A DNA stretch of 64,000 bases from DASSKA01 sp035690905. Its GTDB lineage: Bacteria > Actinomycetota > Actinomycetes > Propionibacteriales > Nocardioidaceae. The notes beneath the pieces were generated by a model. The model saw only the letters and a list, made by a program, of their open reading frames with translations, searched no databases and had not been told where the DNA came from. The stretch lies in the NCBI GenBank assembly GCA_035690905.1, contig DASSKA010000109.1, positions 1 to 64,000 of the forward strand, in the 5' to 3' direction. This document shows, in pieces, positions 31,953-40,362 of the stretch (position 1 is its first letter; every line of letters starts with the position of its first letter). The position numbers and the translations under genes were made by a program.

Positions 31953-33479
31953 ATGACGGAGGACTACCTGCGCCGGATCGGCAACCTGATCCGGGACGCC
32001 CGCAAGCACCGTGGCTGGACCCAGCAGCAGCTCGCCGACGTGCTGGCCACCAGCCAGAGCGCGGTCAACCGCATCGAGCGCGGCCACCAGAACCTGAGCC
32101 TGGAGATGCTCGCCAGGATCGGCGAGGCGCTCGACTCGGAGATCGTCGCGCTCGGCGCGGGCCCGACCCACCTCCGGGTCACCGGGCCGACCACGCTGTC
32201 GGGCCGCATCGACGTGAAGTCGTCGAAGAACGCCGGGGTCGCGCTGCTGTGCGCGTCGCTGCTCAACCGGGGGCGCACGACGCTGCGCCGGGTCGCCCGG
32301 ATCGAGGAGGTGAACCGGCTTCTCGAGGTGCTCACCAGCATCGGCGTGCAGGCCCGCTGGCTCAACGACGACAACGACCTGGAGATCATCCCCCCGGCCG
32401 ACCTGAACCTCGCGGCCATCGACGAGGACGCCGCCCGTCGTACCCGCTCCATCATCTTGTTCCTCGGGCCGCTGATGCATCGCGAGGACGCCTTCGGTCT
32501 GCCCTATGCCGGCGGCTGCGACCTGGGCACCCGTACCGTCGAGCCGCACATGGCCGCGCTGCGGCCGTTCGGCCTGGAGGTCAAGGCCACCGAGGGCAGC
32601 TACCACGCCACCGTGAACCGGGCGGTGCAGCCGACCCGGCCGATCGTGCTCACCGAGCGCGGCGACACGGTCACCGAGAACGCGCTGCTCGCTGCCGCCC
32701 GGCACGACGGCGTCACGATCATCCGCAACGCGAGCCCCAACTACATGGTCCAGGACCTGTGCTTCTTCCTGCAGAAGCTCGGGGTTCGCATCGACGGCGT
32801 GGGCACCACCACGCTGACCGTGCACGGTCAGCCCGAGATCGACGTGGACGTCGACTACGCGCCGTCGGAGGACCCGATCGAGGCGATGTCGCTGCTCGCC
32901 GCGGCGATCGTCACCCGCTCGGAGATCACCATCTGCCGAGTGCCCATCGAGTTCCTGGAGATCGAGCTGGCGCTGCTGGAGGAGATGGGCTTCGCCTACC
33001 ACCGCGGGGAGGAGTACGTCGCGGCCAACGGCCAGACCCGGCTGGTGGACATCACCACCCTGGTCTCGGACCTGCACTCCCCCATCGACAAGATCCACCC
33101 GATGCCGTTCCCCGGCCTGAACATCGACAACCTGCCGTTCTTCGCGATCATCGCGGCCGTCGCGGAGGGGCAGACGCTCATCCACGACTGGGTCTACGAG
33201 AACCGGGCCATCTACCTCACCGAGCTGAACAAGCTCGGCGCCCAGGTCAAGCTGCTCGACCCGCACCGGGTGATGGTCGAGGGCCCGACCCGCTGGCGCG
33301 GCGCGGAGCTGGTCTGCCCGCCGGCGCTGCGGCCCGCCGTGGTGATCCTGCTGGCCATGCTGGCCTGCAAGGGCACCTCGGTGCTCCGGTCGGTCTACGT
33401 CATCAACCGCGGCTACGAGGACCTGGCCACCCGGCTGAACTCGCTGGGCGCCAGTATCGAGACCTTCCGCGACATCTGA
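31953..33479 (+). CDS. XRE-HTH domain fused to MurA-like enolpyruvyl transferase
   Basis: A 508-residue fusion. Residues 9–62 are an XRE helix-turn-helix (LIRDARKHRGWTQQQLADVL, TSQSAVNRIERG). Residues 75–505 are a complete EPSP-synthase fold resembling MurA, with the Lys92–Asn93 pair (VKSSKNAG) and the catalytic Cys189 in GGCDLGTR both kept, so enzymatic activity is possible. MurA adds enolpyruvate to UDP-GlcNAc in the first committed step of peptidoglycan synthesis. Similar fusions exist in streptomycetes alongside an ordinary MurA; their role is not settled. A regulator that senses UDP-GlcNAc or phosphoenolpyruvate through its enzyme domain is a reasonable inference. Confidence 0.9.
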   Translation: MTEDYLRRIGNLIRDARKHRGWTQQQLADVLATSQSAVNRIERGHQNLSLEMLARIGEALDSEIVALGAGPTHLRVTGPTTLSGRIDVKSSKNAGVALLCASLLNRGRTTLRRVARIEEVNRLLEVLTSIGVQARWLNDDNDLEIIPPADLNLAAIDEDAARRTRSIILFLGPLMHREDAFGLPYAGGCDLGTRTVEPHMAALRPFGLEVKATEGSYHATVNRAVQPTRPIVLTERGDTVTENALLAAARHDGVTIIRNASPNYMVQDLCFFLQKLGVRIDGVGTTTLTVHGQPEIDVDVDYAPSEDPIEAMSLLAAAIVTRSEITICRVPIEFLEIELALLEEMGFAYHRGEEYVAANGQTRLVDITTLVSDLHSPIDKIHPMPFPGLNIDNLPFFAIIAAVAEGQTLIHDWVYENRAIYLTELNKLGAQVKLLDPHRVMVEGPTRWRGAELVCPPALRPAVVILLAMLACKGTSVLRSVYVINRGYEDLATRLNSLGASIETFRDI

Positions 33480-33488
33480 TCCGGCGGC

Positions 33489-34940
33489 TCAGTACCCGGT
33501 CGGCCGGGACGCCGTCAACAGCCAGTCCTTGAACAGCTTGTGCAGGTCCTGACCGGAGATCCGCTCCGACAGTGCGATGAACTGACGGGTCGAGGCGCCA
33601 CCGTGCCGGTGCTCCCGGGCCCAGGTCCGCAGGATCCGGAAGAAGTCCCGGCTGCCCACCCGCTCGCGCAGCGCCTGCAAGGTCATCGACCCGCGCTCGT
33701 AGACCGGCGCGCCGAACAGGTCCGCCGGGTCGGTGAACGACGCCGGCGCCGGGGACCACAGCTTCGCCTTCGGCCCGTTCTTGCGGTACAGCCGGTGGAA
33801 GATCGTCGACGGGCTCGGGCCGCCGTGCGCGTCGCGCCACAGCCACTCCGCGTAGGTCGCGAACCCCTCGTTGAGCCAGATGTCCATCCAGTCGCGCAGC
33901 GTCACGGAGTCGCCGTACCACTGGTGCGCCAGCTCGTGCACGAGCACGATGGCCGGGACGCGGCCGGGGAAGACCGGCCGGTCCTGGGTCTCCAGGGCGT
34001 ACCCGACGTCGAGCTTGTGCGCGACGATGCCCACGCTGCGCATCGGGTAGGCGCCGAAGTGCCGCTCCTCGAACCGGATGATGCGGGGCAGCAGCCGCCG
34101 GGCACGCTGCTGGGAGGGCAGCGAGCGCTGCACGAACGACCAGACCGGCACCTGACGACCATCGACGGCCCGCATCGATGAACGGAAGACGCGGTAGCGG
34201 CCGAGGGACACCATCGCCAGGTAGCTGGCCATCGGGACCCGCTCGTGCCAGGTCCAGGTGACCACCCGCTCGTGCCGGATCCGCCGCGTCAGCAGCCCGT
34301 TGGCGACGACCGCGAGCCGGACGGGCGCGGTGACCTTGAAGGTGTAGCGCGCCTTGTCGCGCGGGGTGTTGTCGACCGGTATCCAGGTCATGGTCCCGAC
34401 CGGTTCGCCGAGCGCTGTGGCACCGTCCGGTGTGCGGATCCACCCTTCCGACGACCCGTCGGGATCGGTGTGCCGGACGGGGTGGCCGCCGTAGGAGATC
34501 GACGCGGTGAAGACGCCTCGCACCGGGGTGGTCGGGGTGATGATCAGCTCGTGACCGTGCCGGGTGAAGTCGGCGCTGCGCCCGTCGACGTACACGGTCT
34601 GGACGCGCAGTCCGGACAGGTCCAGCGAGAACGACGACAGGCCGTGCTCGGCGCGAGCCCTGATCGTGGTGACCGCCTCGATGCGGTTGTGCTTCGGGCG
34701 GTAGCCCAGCACGACACGGTAGTGGCGCACGTCGTACCCGCCGTTGCCGGCGAAGGGGAACAACGAGTCCCCGGACCGGGTCGACCCGGGCACGGGGCCA
34801 CCCGCTTGTCTGACCGCGCCTGCCGGGCCTCCCCCGGCACCGGTCAGGGTCAGCCCCAGGGCAAGCGCGGCCGCCACTCTCACGCCGCGGCCGGCCAGGG
34901 CTGAAGCAGTACGACGGACGGAAGCCTGCGGTGCGGTCAT
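33489..34940 (-). CDS. Secreted M1-family metallopeptidase
   Basis: A 483-residue M1 peptidase with an N-terminal signal peptide (RVAAALALGLTLTGAGGGPAGA). Zinc ligands are in HELAHQWYGD (His335, Glu336, His339) and NEGFATY; the exopeptidase GAMEN motif is replaced by a degenerate YALETQDRP, as in other short secreted M1 members. It lacks the long C-terminal domain of PepN, so it is a compact extracellular form. ATG 34940 has a near-perfect AGGAGGG ribosome site; the longer frame upstream is not needed. Probably degrades peptides outside the cell. Confidence 0.9.
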   Translation of the reverse strand: MTAPQASVRRTASALAGRGVRVAAALALGLTLTGAGGGPAGAVRQAGGPVPGSTRSGDSLFPFAGNGGYDVRHYRVVLGYRPKHNRIEAVTTIRARAEHGLSSFSLDLSGLRVQTVYVDGRSADFTRHGHELIITPTTPVRGVFTASISYGGHPVRHTDPDGSSEGWIRTPDGATALGEPVGTMTWIPVDNTPRDKARYTFKVTAPVRLAVVANGLLTRRIRHERVVTWTWHERVPMASYLAMVSLGRYRVFRSSMRAVDGRQVPVWSFVQRSLPSQQRARRLLPRIIRFEERHFGAYPMRSVGIVAHKLDVGYALETQDRPVFPGRVPAIVLVHELAHQWYGDSVTLRDWMDIWLNEGFATYAEWLWRDAHGGPSPSTIFHRLYRKNGPKAKLWSPAPASFTDPADLFGAPVYERGSMTLQALRERVGSRDFFRILRTWAREHRHGGASTRQFIALSERISGQDLHKLFKDWLLTASRPTGY

Positions 34941-35043
34941 CGACCCTCCTCGGTGCGCGTGGCTCGAGCCCATCGTCTCTCCGCGGACCGCCCGTCGGCA
35001 TGCCGCAAGCAGACTAGTAACCACCCCGGTTTGCCGATCCGTT

Positions 35044-35062
35044 TTAGGTATGCCTAACCTAT
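35044..35062. promoter_or_regulatory. DtxR/IdeR-type metal box upstream of the ZIP gene
   Basis: TTAGGTATGCCTAACCTAT agrees with the DtxR/IdeR consensus (TWAGGTWAGSCTWACCTWA) at 17 of 19 positions. It overlaps a possible -10 (TATTCT, 35060–35065) of the ZIP gene and lies about 100 bp upstream of the divergent M1 peptidase. Metal-loaded IdeR or a manganese-sensing relative should repress from here. Confidence 0.78.
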
Positions 35063-35106
35063 TCTCACCAAGGCGGACCACTCACGACTGCGAGAGAGCA
35101 CCACCC

Positions 35107-35994
35107 ATGAGCCTGTCCATGACCCTGCTGCTCGGCTTCATCGCCGGTGTCACCATCCTGCTCGGACTGCCGGTCGGCAGGCTGCGCAAGCCGGCGCCCT
35201 CCCTGCGGCTGCTGCTGAACGCCATCGCGGTCGGCGTGCTGCTGTTCCTGGCCTGGGACGTGCTCTCCGAGGCGTGGGAGCCCATCGACGAGGCGCTCAG
35301 CTCCGTGCACGAGGGCCACGGCGGGCTCGGGGCCGCGATCGGCTACGGCGTGCTGTTCATCGTCGGCATCGCGGTCGGCCTGTTCACGCTGGTCTGGTAC
35401 GAGCGCTGGATGGGCAGGCAGATCGCCGCGAAGCCGGCAGGCGCCGCGTCCCGCCCGAACGGGCCCGGGGCGATGACGGTCGGCGAGGTGCACCCGCCGC
35501 GGGGCCTGGCCTCCTGGTCGTCGGCCAAGCGGCTCTCGCTGCTGATCGCCGTGGGCATCGGGCTGCACAACTTCGCCGAGGGGCTGGCCATCGGGCAGGC
35601 GGCCGCGGTCGGCCAGATCGCGCTGGCGCTGATGCTGGTGATCGGCTTCGGGCTGCACAACGCCACCGAGGGCTTCGGCATCGTGGCCCCGCTGGCTGCC
35701 GACGTCGACGAGGACGGCCGGGCCCGCACCCCGAGCTGGCGGTTCCTGCTGACCCTCGGACTGATCGGCGGGGGCCCGACCTTCGTCGGCACCGTGATCG
35801 GCCACGGCTTCACCAACGAGGCGCTCAGTGTGGTGTTCCTGACCCTGGCCGCCGGGTCGATCCTCTACGTGATCACCCAGCTGGTCGGCGTGGCGGCGCG
35901 CGCCAAGCGTTCGGACCTGCTCGCCTACGGCATCGTGCTGGGCCTGCTCGCCGGCTTCCTCACCGACGCGATCGTCACCGCCGCGGGCGTCTAG
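35107..35994 (+). CDS. ZIP-family divalent metal transporter
   Basis: A 295-residue membrane protein of the ZIP family with about eight transmembrane segments. Metal-binding helices carry GLHNFAEGLAIG and GLHNATEGFGI, the signatures of helices IV and V; a charged variable loop lies near residues 110–140. It brings zinc, iron or manganese into the cytoplasm. The DtxR-type box in its promoter argues for iron or manganese rather than zinc. ATG 35107 was chosen from the longer frame because it starts just before the first transmembrane segment. Its TAG is shared within CTAG with the convergent zinc-ribbon gene. Confidence 0.9.
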   Translation: MSLSMTLLLGFIAGVTILLGLPVGRLRKPAPSLRLLLNAIAVGVLLFLAWDVLSEAWEPIDEALSSVHEGHGGLGAAIGYGVLFIVGIAVGLFTLVWYERWMGRQIAAKPAGAASRPNGPGAMTVGEVHPPRGLASWSSAKRLSLLIAVGIGLHNFAEGLAIGQAAAVGQIALALMLVIGFGLHNATEGFGIVAPLAADVDEDGRARTPSWRFLLTLGLIGGGPTFVGTVIGHGFTNEALSVVFLTLAAGSILYVITQLVGVAARAKRSDLLAYGIVLGLLAGFLTDAIVTAAGV

Positions 35995-36248
35995 AACAGG
36001 GTCTCGATGTAGGACCGGGCGCGGGGCCGGCTGGGCGGCGGGGCGGTCATGTCGGCGGTGATCCGGGGCAGCGGGGCGGTCTTCGGGCCGCTGTGCGCGT
36101 GCCAGTCGACCTCCGCCTCCACCAGGTTGCCGAGCTCGGCACGGTCCAGGAACACCCCGTTGCAGGACGAGCACTGGGCCACCGAGACATCCCCCACGGA
36201 CCTGGTTGTCATCGTCGACTGGCATTTCGGGCAGGTCATCTCGTCCAT
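35991..36248 (-). CDS. Zinc-ribbon protein, zf-TFIIB type
   Basis: An 85-residue protein with a TFIIB-like zinc ribbon: CPKC (Cys6/Cys9) and CSSC (Cys26/Cys29), followed by the family's GVFLDRAELGNLVE helix. Function unknown; such proteins are common single-domain genes in bacteria. ATG 36248 gives the standard MDEMTCPKC start; the frame further upstream is not used. It shares the CTAG stop with the ZIP gene. Confidence 0.85.
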   Translation of the reverse strand: MDEMTCPKCQSTMTTRSVGDVSVAQCSSCNGVFLDRAELGNLVEAEVDWHAHSGPKTAPLPRITADMTAPPPSRPRARSYIETLF

Positions 36249-36321
36249 GGCCGAACGATACCCGGCGCGGCCAGGGCGCGAATGGCGGCTCCGCGGCACG
36301 GCTCGGTGAATACTTGCCGTC

Positions 36322-37131
36322 GTGACCCGACGTCCGACCGGCCACCCGTTCCTGGACGCGGGGCTGGAGCATCCCGGCTCGGTGCTGGCCTTCGCGCACC
36401 GGGGTGGTGCTTTCCACCCCGACCTGGAGGGCCTGGAGAACAGCGTGGCCGCCTTCGAGCACGCCCTCGACCTCGGCTACCGCCATCTGGAGACCGACGT
36501 GCACGCCACCCGGGACGGGGTGCTGCTCGCCTTCCATGACGCCGCGCTGGACCGGGTCACCGAGCGCACCGGACGGCTGGAGGAGCTGTCGTACGTCGAC
36601 GTGGCGGCCGCGATGATCGCCGGCCGGGAACAGATCCCGGCCCTCGAGACGCTGCTGGAGCGGTTCCCGAACGCGTTCTTCAACATCGACGTCAAGTCAG
36701 GGACTGCGGTCCGGCCGCTGGCGCGGCTGCTCGACCGGACGCGGACCCAGGACCGGGTCTGCGTGGCCTCCTTCTCGCACCGCCGGATCGTCGAGTTCCG
36801 CAGGCACACCCGGGGCCGGGTGCTCACGGCCGCGTCCCCGCCCGAGGTGGCAGCGGTCCGCTTCTCCCCCGGTCCCCTGTCCCGCGCGCTGCCCTTGCGA
36901 CGGGCACCGCTGCAGGTGCCGCACCGGTTCCAAGGCCTCCGGGTGGTGACCGCCGGCTTTGTGGCGCGAGCGCACCGCGCCGGCCGGCAGGTGCACGTGT
37001 GGACCATCGACGATCCGCGGGAGATGCACCAGCTGCTCGACCTCGGGGTCGACGGGTTGATGACCGACCGGACCGACCTGCTGCGCGAGGTGCTCCTCGC
37101 CCGCGGACAGTGGATGGGAGCCACCCTGTGA
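36322..37131 (+). CDS. Glycerophosphodiester phosphodiesterase
   Basis: A 269-residue GDPD-family TIM-barrel enzyme that hydrolyses glycerophosphodiesters to glycerol-3-phosphate and an alcohol. The catalytic region reads AHRGGAF, NSVAAFEHALDLGYRHLETDVHATRDG (metal ligands E and D) and AFHDAALDRVT (second catalytic His); the C-terminal barrel has VHVWTIDDPREMHQLLDLGVDGLMTD. No signal peptide, so it is cytoplasmic. The start is GTG 36322, with AATACT seven bases upstream suggesting a leaderless message. Its stop overlaps the next gene (GTGA). Confidence 0.93.
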   Translation: MTRRPTGHPFLDAGLEHPGSVLAFAHRGGAFHPDLEGLENSVAAFEHALDLGYRHLETDVHATRDGVLLAFHDAALDRVTERTGRLEELSYVDVAAAMIAGREQIPALETLLERFPNAFFNIDVKSGTAVRPLARLLDRTRTQDRVCVASFSHRRIVEFRRHTRGRVLTAASPPEVAAVRFSPGPLSRALPLRRAPLQVPHRFQGLRVVTAGFVARAHRAGRQVHVWTIDDPREMHQLLDLGVDGLMTDRTDLLREVLLARGQWMGATL

Positions 37132-38501
37132 CCGAGACGATCCCGACCGGGCAGCTGCGCCGCCGCGAGCAGCGGGCCTGGTACTGGTACGACTGGGCGA
37201 ACTCGGCCTACGTGACCACGACGGGCACCGTGCTGTTCGCGCCGTACCTCACCTCGGTCGCCGAGACAGCCGCCTGCGGCGCGCCCGGCACCGCCGAGCA
37301 GCCGTGCACGACCGACCTGGTGCTGTTCGGGTTCCTGGCGGTCTCCCCGGGCTCCCTGGTGTTCTACGTGGTGACGTTGGCCACCATCTTCTCCGCGCTG
37401 GTGCTCCCGGTGGTCGGCGCGGCCGCCGACCGGTCCGGCCACAAGCGGCGGATCCTGGGCGGGTTCGCCTGGGCCGGCTCGGTGGCCGCCGCCCTGATGT
37501 TCCTGGTCACCGGCTCCGACTGGCAGCTGGGCACCGCGCTGCTGTTCGTGGCCACCTTGTGCTTGGGCTCGTCGCTGGTGGTGTACGACGCGATCTTGTG
37601 CGAGATCGCCACACCGGAGGAGCGCGACCGGGTCTCCTCCCGCGGCTGGGCGCTCGGCTACCTCGGGGGCGGGCTGCTGCTGGCCGTCAACCTGGCCGTC
37701 GTCACCCTGCACGACAGCCTCGGACTCTCGACCGCGATGGCGGTCCGGCTGAGCCTGCTGTCGGCCGGGGTCTGGTGGGCCGGCTTCACGCTGATCCCCT
37801 ACCTGGGCATCCGCGACCGGGCTCCCGTCGCGGTGGTCCCCGAGCGTGGCGGCCTGCTGCGGCAGAGCTTCGGCCAGCTGCTGACCACGCTCCGCGACCT
37901 GCGGCACTACCCGGTGACGATGACCTTCCTGCTGGCCTACCTGTTCTACAACGACGGCATCCAGACCGTGATCACCTCGGCCTCTGTGTACGGCGAGAAG
38001 CAGCTCGGCTTCGGCACCTCCATGCTGATCGGCACCATCTTGATGGTGCAGTTCGTGGCGTTCGTCGGCGCCCTGATCTTCGGGCGGGCGGCCGGGCGGT
38101 TCGGCAGCCGGCGGGTGATCCTCGCGGGGCTGCTGGTCTGGCTGGCGGTGGTGGCCGTGGCCTACTTCCTGCCCCGCGGACGCATCGTCTGGTTCCTGGT
38201 GCTGGCCGTCGGCATCGGCCTGGTGCTCGGCGGCACACAGGCGCTGTCCCGGTCGTTCTTCAGCCTGTTGATCCCCCGGGGCCGGGAGGCGGAGTACTTC
38301 AGCCTCTACCAAGCGTGCGAGCGGGGCACCAGCTGGCTGGGCACCCTGGTGTTCGGGCTGGTGCACCAGTGGACCGACTCCTACCGGCCGGCGATCCTCG
38401 CCCTCGCCGTGTTCTTCCTGGTCGGCCTGGTGCTGCTCGCCCGCGTGGACCCGGTCCGGGGGACGCGGGAGGCGCACCGGCCCGCCCCGGTAGCGGCGTA
38501 G
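37128..38501 (+). CDS. MFS transporter, UMF1/Atg22-like
   Basis: A 457-residue twelve-helix transporter of the UMF1 branch of the major facilitator superfamily, recognised by AWYWYDWANSAY at the N-terminus, GAAADRSGHKRRIL in the first loop, and GTQALSRSFFSLLIPRGREAEYFSLY after helix ten. Family members export amino acids or are of unknown specificity. It overlaps the GDPD gene by GTGA, so the two are translationally coupled; transport of a GDPD product or of a phospholipid headgroup is a possible link, not shown by sequence. Confidence 0.9.
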   Translation: MTETIPTGQLRRREQRAWYWYDWANSAYVTTTGTVLFAPYLTSVAETAACGAPGTAEQPCTTDLVLFGFLAVSPGSLVFYVVTLATIFSALVLPVVGAAADRSGHKRRILGGFAWAGSVAAALMFLVTGSDWQLGTALLFVATLCLGSSLVVYDAILCEIATPEERDRVSSRGWALGYLGGGLLLAVNLAVVTLHDSLGLSTAMAVRLSLLSAGVWWAGFTLIPYLGIRDRAPVAVVPERGGLLRQSFGQLLTTLRDLRHYPVTMTFLLAYLFYNDGIQTVITSASVYGEKQLGFGTSMLIGTILMVQFVAFVGALIFGRAAGRFGSRRVILAGLLVWLAVVAVAYFLPRGRIVWFLVLAVGIGLVLGGTQALSRSFFSLLIPRGREAEYFSLYQACERGTSWLGTLVFGLVHQWTDSYRPAILALAVFFLVGLVLLARVDPVRGTREAHRPAPVAA

Positions 38502-38588
38502 CGCCATGCTGGCCTACGGTCGGGGTGTGAAGCCCGTGTGGGCGGGTACGTCGTGGGACGGAACACACACTTCGACCCCGACCGGGCG

Positions 38589-38614
38589 GGAATCTCCACA
38601 CCGCACGGATCGTT
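38589..38614 (+). promoter_or_regulatory. Sigma-R type promoter of rbpA
   Basis: GGAAT (38589–38593), an 18-bp spacer and GTT (38612–38614) match the actinomycete sigma-R (thiol-oxidative stress) consensus GGAAT-N18/19-GTT exactly. It lies 38 bp upstream of the rbpA ATG. In streptomycetes rbpA is a known sigma-R target. Confidence 0.8.
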
Positions 38615-38651
38615 GGACGGACTGGAAAGCGCCAACACCAGGAGGTGGCTC

Positions 38652-39062
38652 ATGGGAGAGCGGACACTACGCGGCGCGCGCCTCGGCGGACAGAGCTTCG
38701 AGGACGAGCGTGGCATCGAGTTCGCGGCGCGGCAGAACGTCGCGTACGTCTGTCGGCAGGGCCACGAGTTCGAGGTGACCATGGCGGCGGAGGCCGAGGT
38801 CCCGGCCGTGTGGGAGTGCCCGCGCTGCGGTGCTGAGGCGCTCAGCAAGGACGGCGCGGAGCCCGAGGCCAAGGCGGAGCGTCCGGCCCGCACCCACTGG
38901 GACATGCTGCTGGAGCGCCGCTCCCTCAAGGAGCTCGAGGACATCCTCGCCGAGCGGCTCGAGCTGCTCCGTGGCGGGGAGATCGGACCGGCCCACCTGC
39001 ACCGGGCGGCCGGAAAGGCCAAGCCGCCCGCGAAGAAGAAGGCCGCCAAGAAGTCAGCCTGA
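38652..39062 (+). CDS. rbpA: RNA polymerase-binding protein RbpA
   Basis: A 136-residue actinomycete-specific transcription factor that binds the principal sigma factor and RNA polymerase and stabilises the open complex. The N-terminal GERTLRGARLGGQSFEDERG tail, the central zinc-associated core (CRQGHEF…CPRCG) and the sigma-interacting helix (RSLKELEDILAERLELLR) are all present; the C-terminus has a lysine-rich extension. ATG 38652 has a strong AGGAGG (38640–38645). Expression from a sigma-R promoter is indicated by the motif upstream. Confidence 0.96.
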   Translation: MGERTLRGARLGGQSFEDERGIEFAARQNVAYVCRQGHEFEVTMAAEAEVPAVWECPRCGAEALSKDGAEPEAKAERPARTHWDMLLERRSLKELEDILAERLELLRGGEIGPAHLHRAAGKAKPPAKKKAAKKSA

Positions 39063-39082
39063 GCCCCGGGTCAGGGGGAAGC

Positions 39083-39562
39083 TCAGTCGACGACGTCGCC
39101 CTGGACCACGGAATCCGGTCCGGGGCGTCGTGATGTCCGGGTCCCGGTCCCCCGCGCGTCGTACATCCCGATCAGCGGGCTGGCCAGAAACTTCCGGGTC
39201 AGGAGGGCGGTCAGCAGCCGTCTGGCGAACGGGCGGGTGAACGGAAGCACGCAGAACAGGCCGAACACGTCGGTCACGAAGCCTGGGGTCAGCAGCAGCG
39301 TCCCGCCGACCAGGATCAGGGCCCCGTCGGCCAGCTCGCGGGCCGGCACCCGGTGCTCGTCCAGCGCCTGCCGCAGCGCCGTCCAGGCCCGGCCGCCCTG
39401 GTGCTTGACCAGGTAGCTGCCCAGCATGCCGTCGGCGATCAGCAGCAGCACCGTCCACCAGGCGCCGATCACCTGGCCGACTTGGATCAGCACGTAGATC
39501 TCGAGCACCGGCACCACCACGAACAGCAGTGCCAGCAGCCCCCACCAGACCCTGCGGGTCAT
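39083..39562 (-). CDS. fxsA: FxsA family membrane protein
   Basis: A 159-residue FxsA protein with three to four transmembrane segments and the family core LEIYVLIQVGQVIGAWWTVLL and LLTPGFVTDVFGLFCVLPFTR. In E. coli overexpressed FxsA lessens phage T7 exclusion by F plasmid; its normal role is unknown. Located immediately downstream of the ppm and lnt genes on the same strand (26 bp), so probably part of that lipoprotein and glycan operon. Confidence 0.9.
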   Translation of the reverse strand: MTRRVWWGLLALLFVVVPVLEIYVLIQVGQVIGAWWTVLLLIADGMLGSYLVKHQGGRAWTALRQALDEHRVPARELADGALILVGGTLLLTPGFVTDVFGLFCVLPFTRPFARRLLTALLTRKFLASPLIGMYDARGTGTRTSRRPGPDSVVQGDVVD

Positions 39563-39588
39563 CGACTCACCTCAGCCCCTTCGGGCAC

Positions 39589-40344
39589 TCATGCGTTGTG
39601 CCTCTCCTTCGAGAGTACGTCGCGGGCCTGACGGAACCGTTGCCGAGCGCCCCAGACGGTGATCCTGCGCAGCGACTCCACGGCGATCGCCCGGTTCATC
39701 TTCGACTGCCCGCGCACCCGCTCCACGAACTCGATGGGCACCTCTTCGACGCGCAGCCCGGCCCGCACGGTGCGCCAGACCAGGTCGGTCTGGAAGCAGT
39801 AGCCGACCGACCGCACCTTGGACAGGTCGATGGTCTCCAGGGTGCGGCGCCGGAACAGCCGGAAGCCCCCGGTGACGTCGTGCACCGGGATGCCGAGCAG
39901 CGTCCGGGCGTACAGGTTCCCGCCCCGGGAGAGCGCCTGCCGGGTCCACGCCCAGTTGGTGACCTTCCCGCCCGGCACCCACCTGGACCCGAGCACCAGG
40001 TCCGCCCCGGAGAGCGCGTCCAGCAGCCGGCCCAGCTGCTCGGGCTGGTGCGAGCCGTCGGCGTCCATCTCCCCGATCACGTCGTAGCCGCGTTCGAGGG
40101 CGACCCGGAAGCCGGCCAGGTAGGCGGTGCCCAGCCCCTGCTTCCCGGTGCGGTGCAGCACCTCCACCTGCGCGTCGGCGGCCGCCAGCTCGTCGGCCAG
40201 CTTCCCGGTGCCGTCCGGGGAGTTGTCGTCGACGACGAGGACGTCGCTCTCGGGGTGCGCGCGGCGGATCCTCCCGACGATCCAGGCAAGGTTGTCGTGC
40301 TCGTTGTAGGTCGGGACGACCATCACCATCCGGTGCGTGCCCAT
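39589..40344 (-). CDS. ppm1: Polyprenol monophosphomannose synthase
   Basis: A 251-residue GT2 glycosyltransferase of the dolichol-phosphate-mannose synthase type: VVPTYNEHDNL, VDDNSPDGTG, DADGSHQPEQL and the GSRWVPGG loop. It transfers mannose from GDP-mannose to polyprenyl phosphate for lipomannan, glycoprotein and envelope glycan synthesis. It is encoded next to lnt (18-bp gap). In M. tuberculosis the two functions are fused in Ppm1; here they are separate adjacent genes. No transmembrane segment is present in this gene. Confidence 0.93.
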   Translation of the reverse strand: MGTHRMVMVVPTYNEHDNLAWIVGRIRRAHPESDVLVVDDNSPDGTGKLADELAAADAQVEVLHRTGKQGLGTAYLAGFRVALERGYDVIGEMDADGSHQPEQLGRLLDALSGADLVLGSRWVPGGKVTNWAWTRQALSRGGNLYARTLLGIPVHDVTGGFRLFRRRTLETIDLSKVRSVGYCFQTDLVWRTVRAGLRVEEVPIEFVERVRGQSKMNRAIAVESLRRITVWGARQRFRQARDVLSKERHNA

Positions 40345-40362
40345 CGCTGCGCCTGACCTCCG

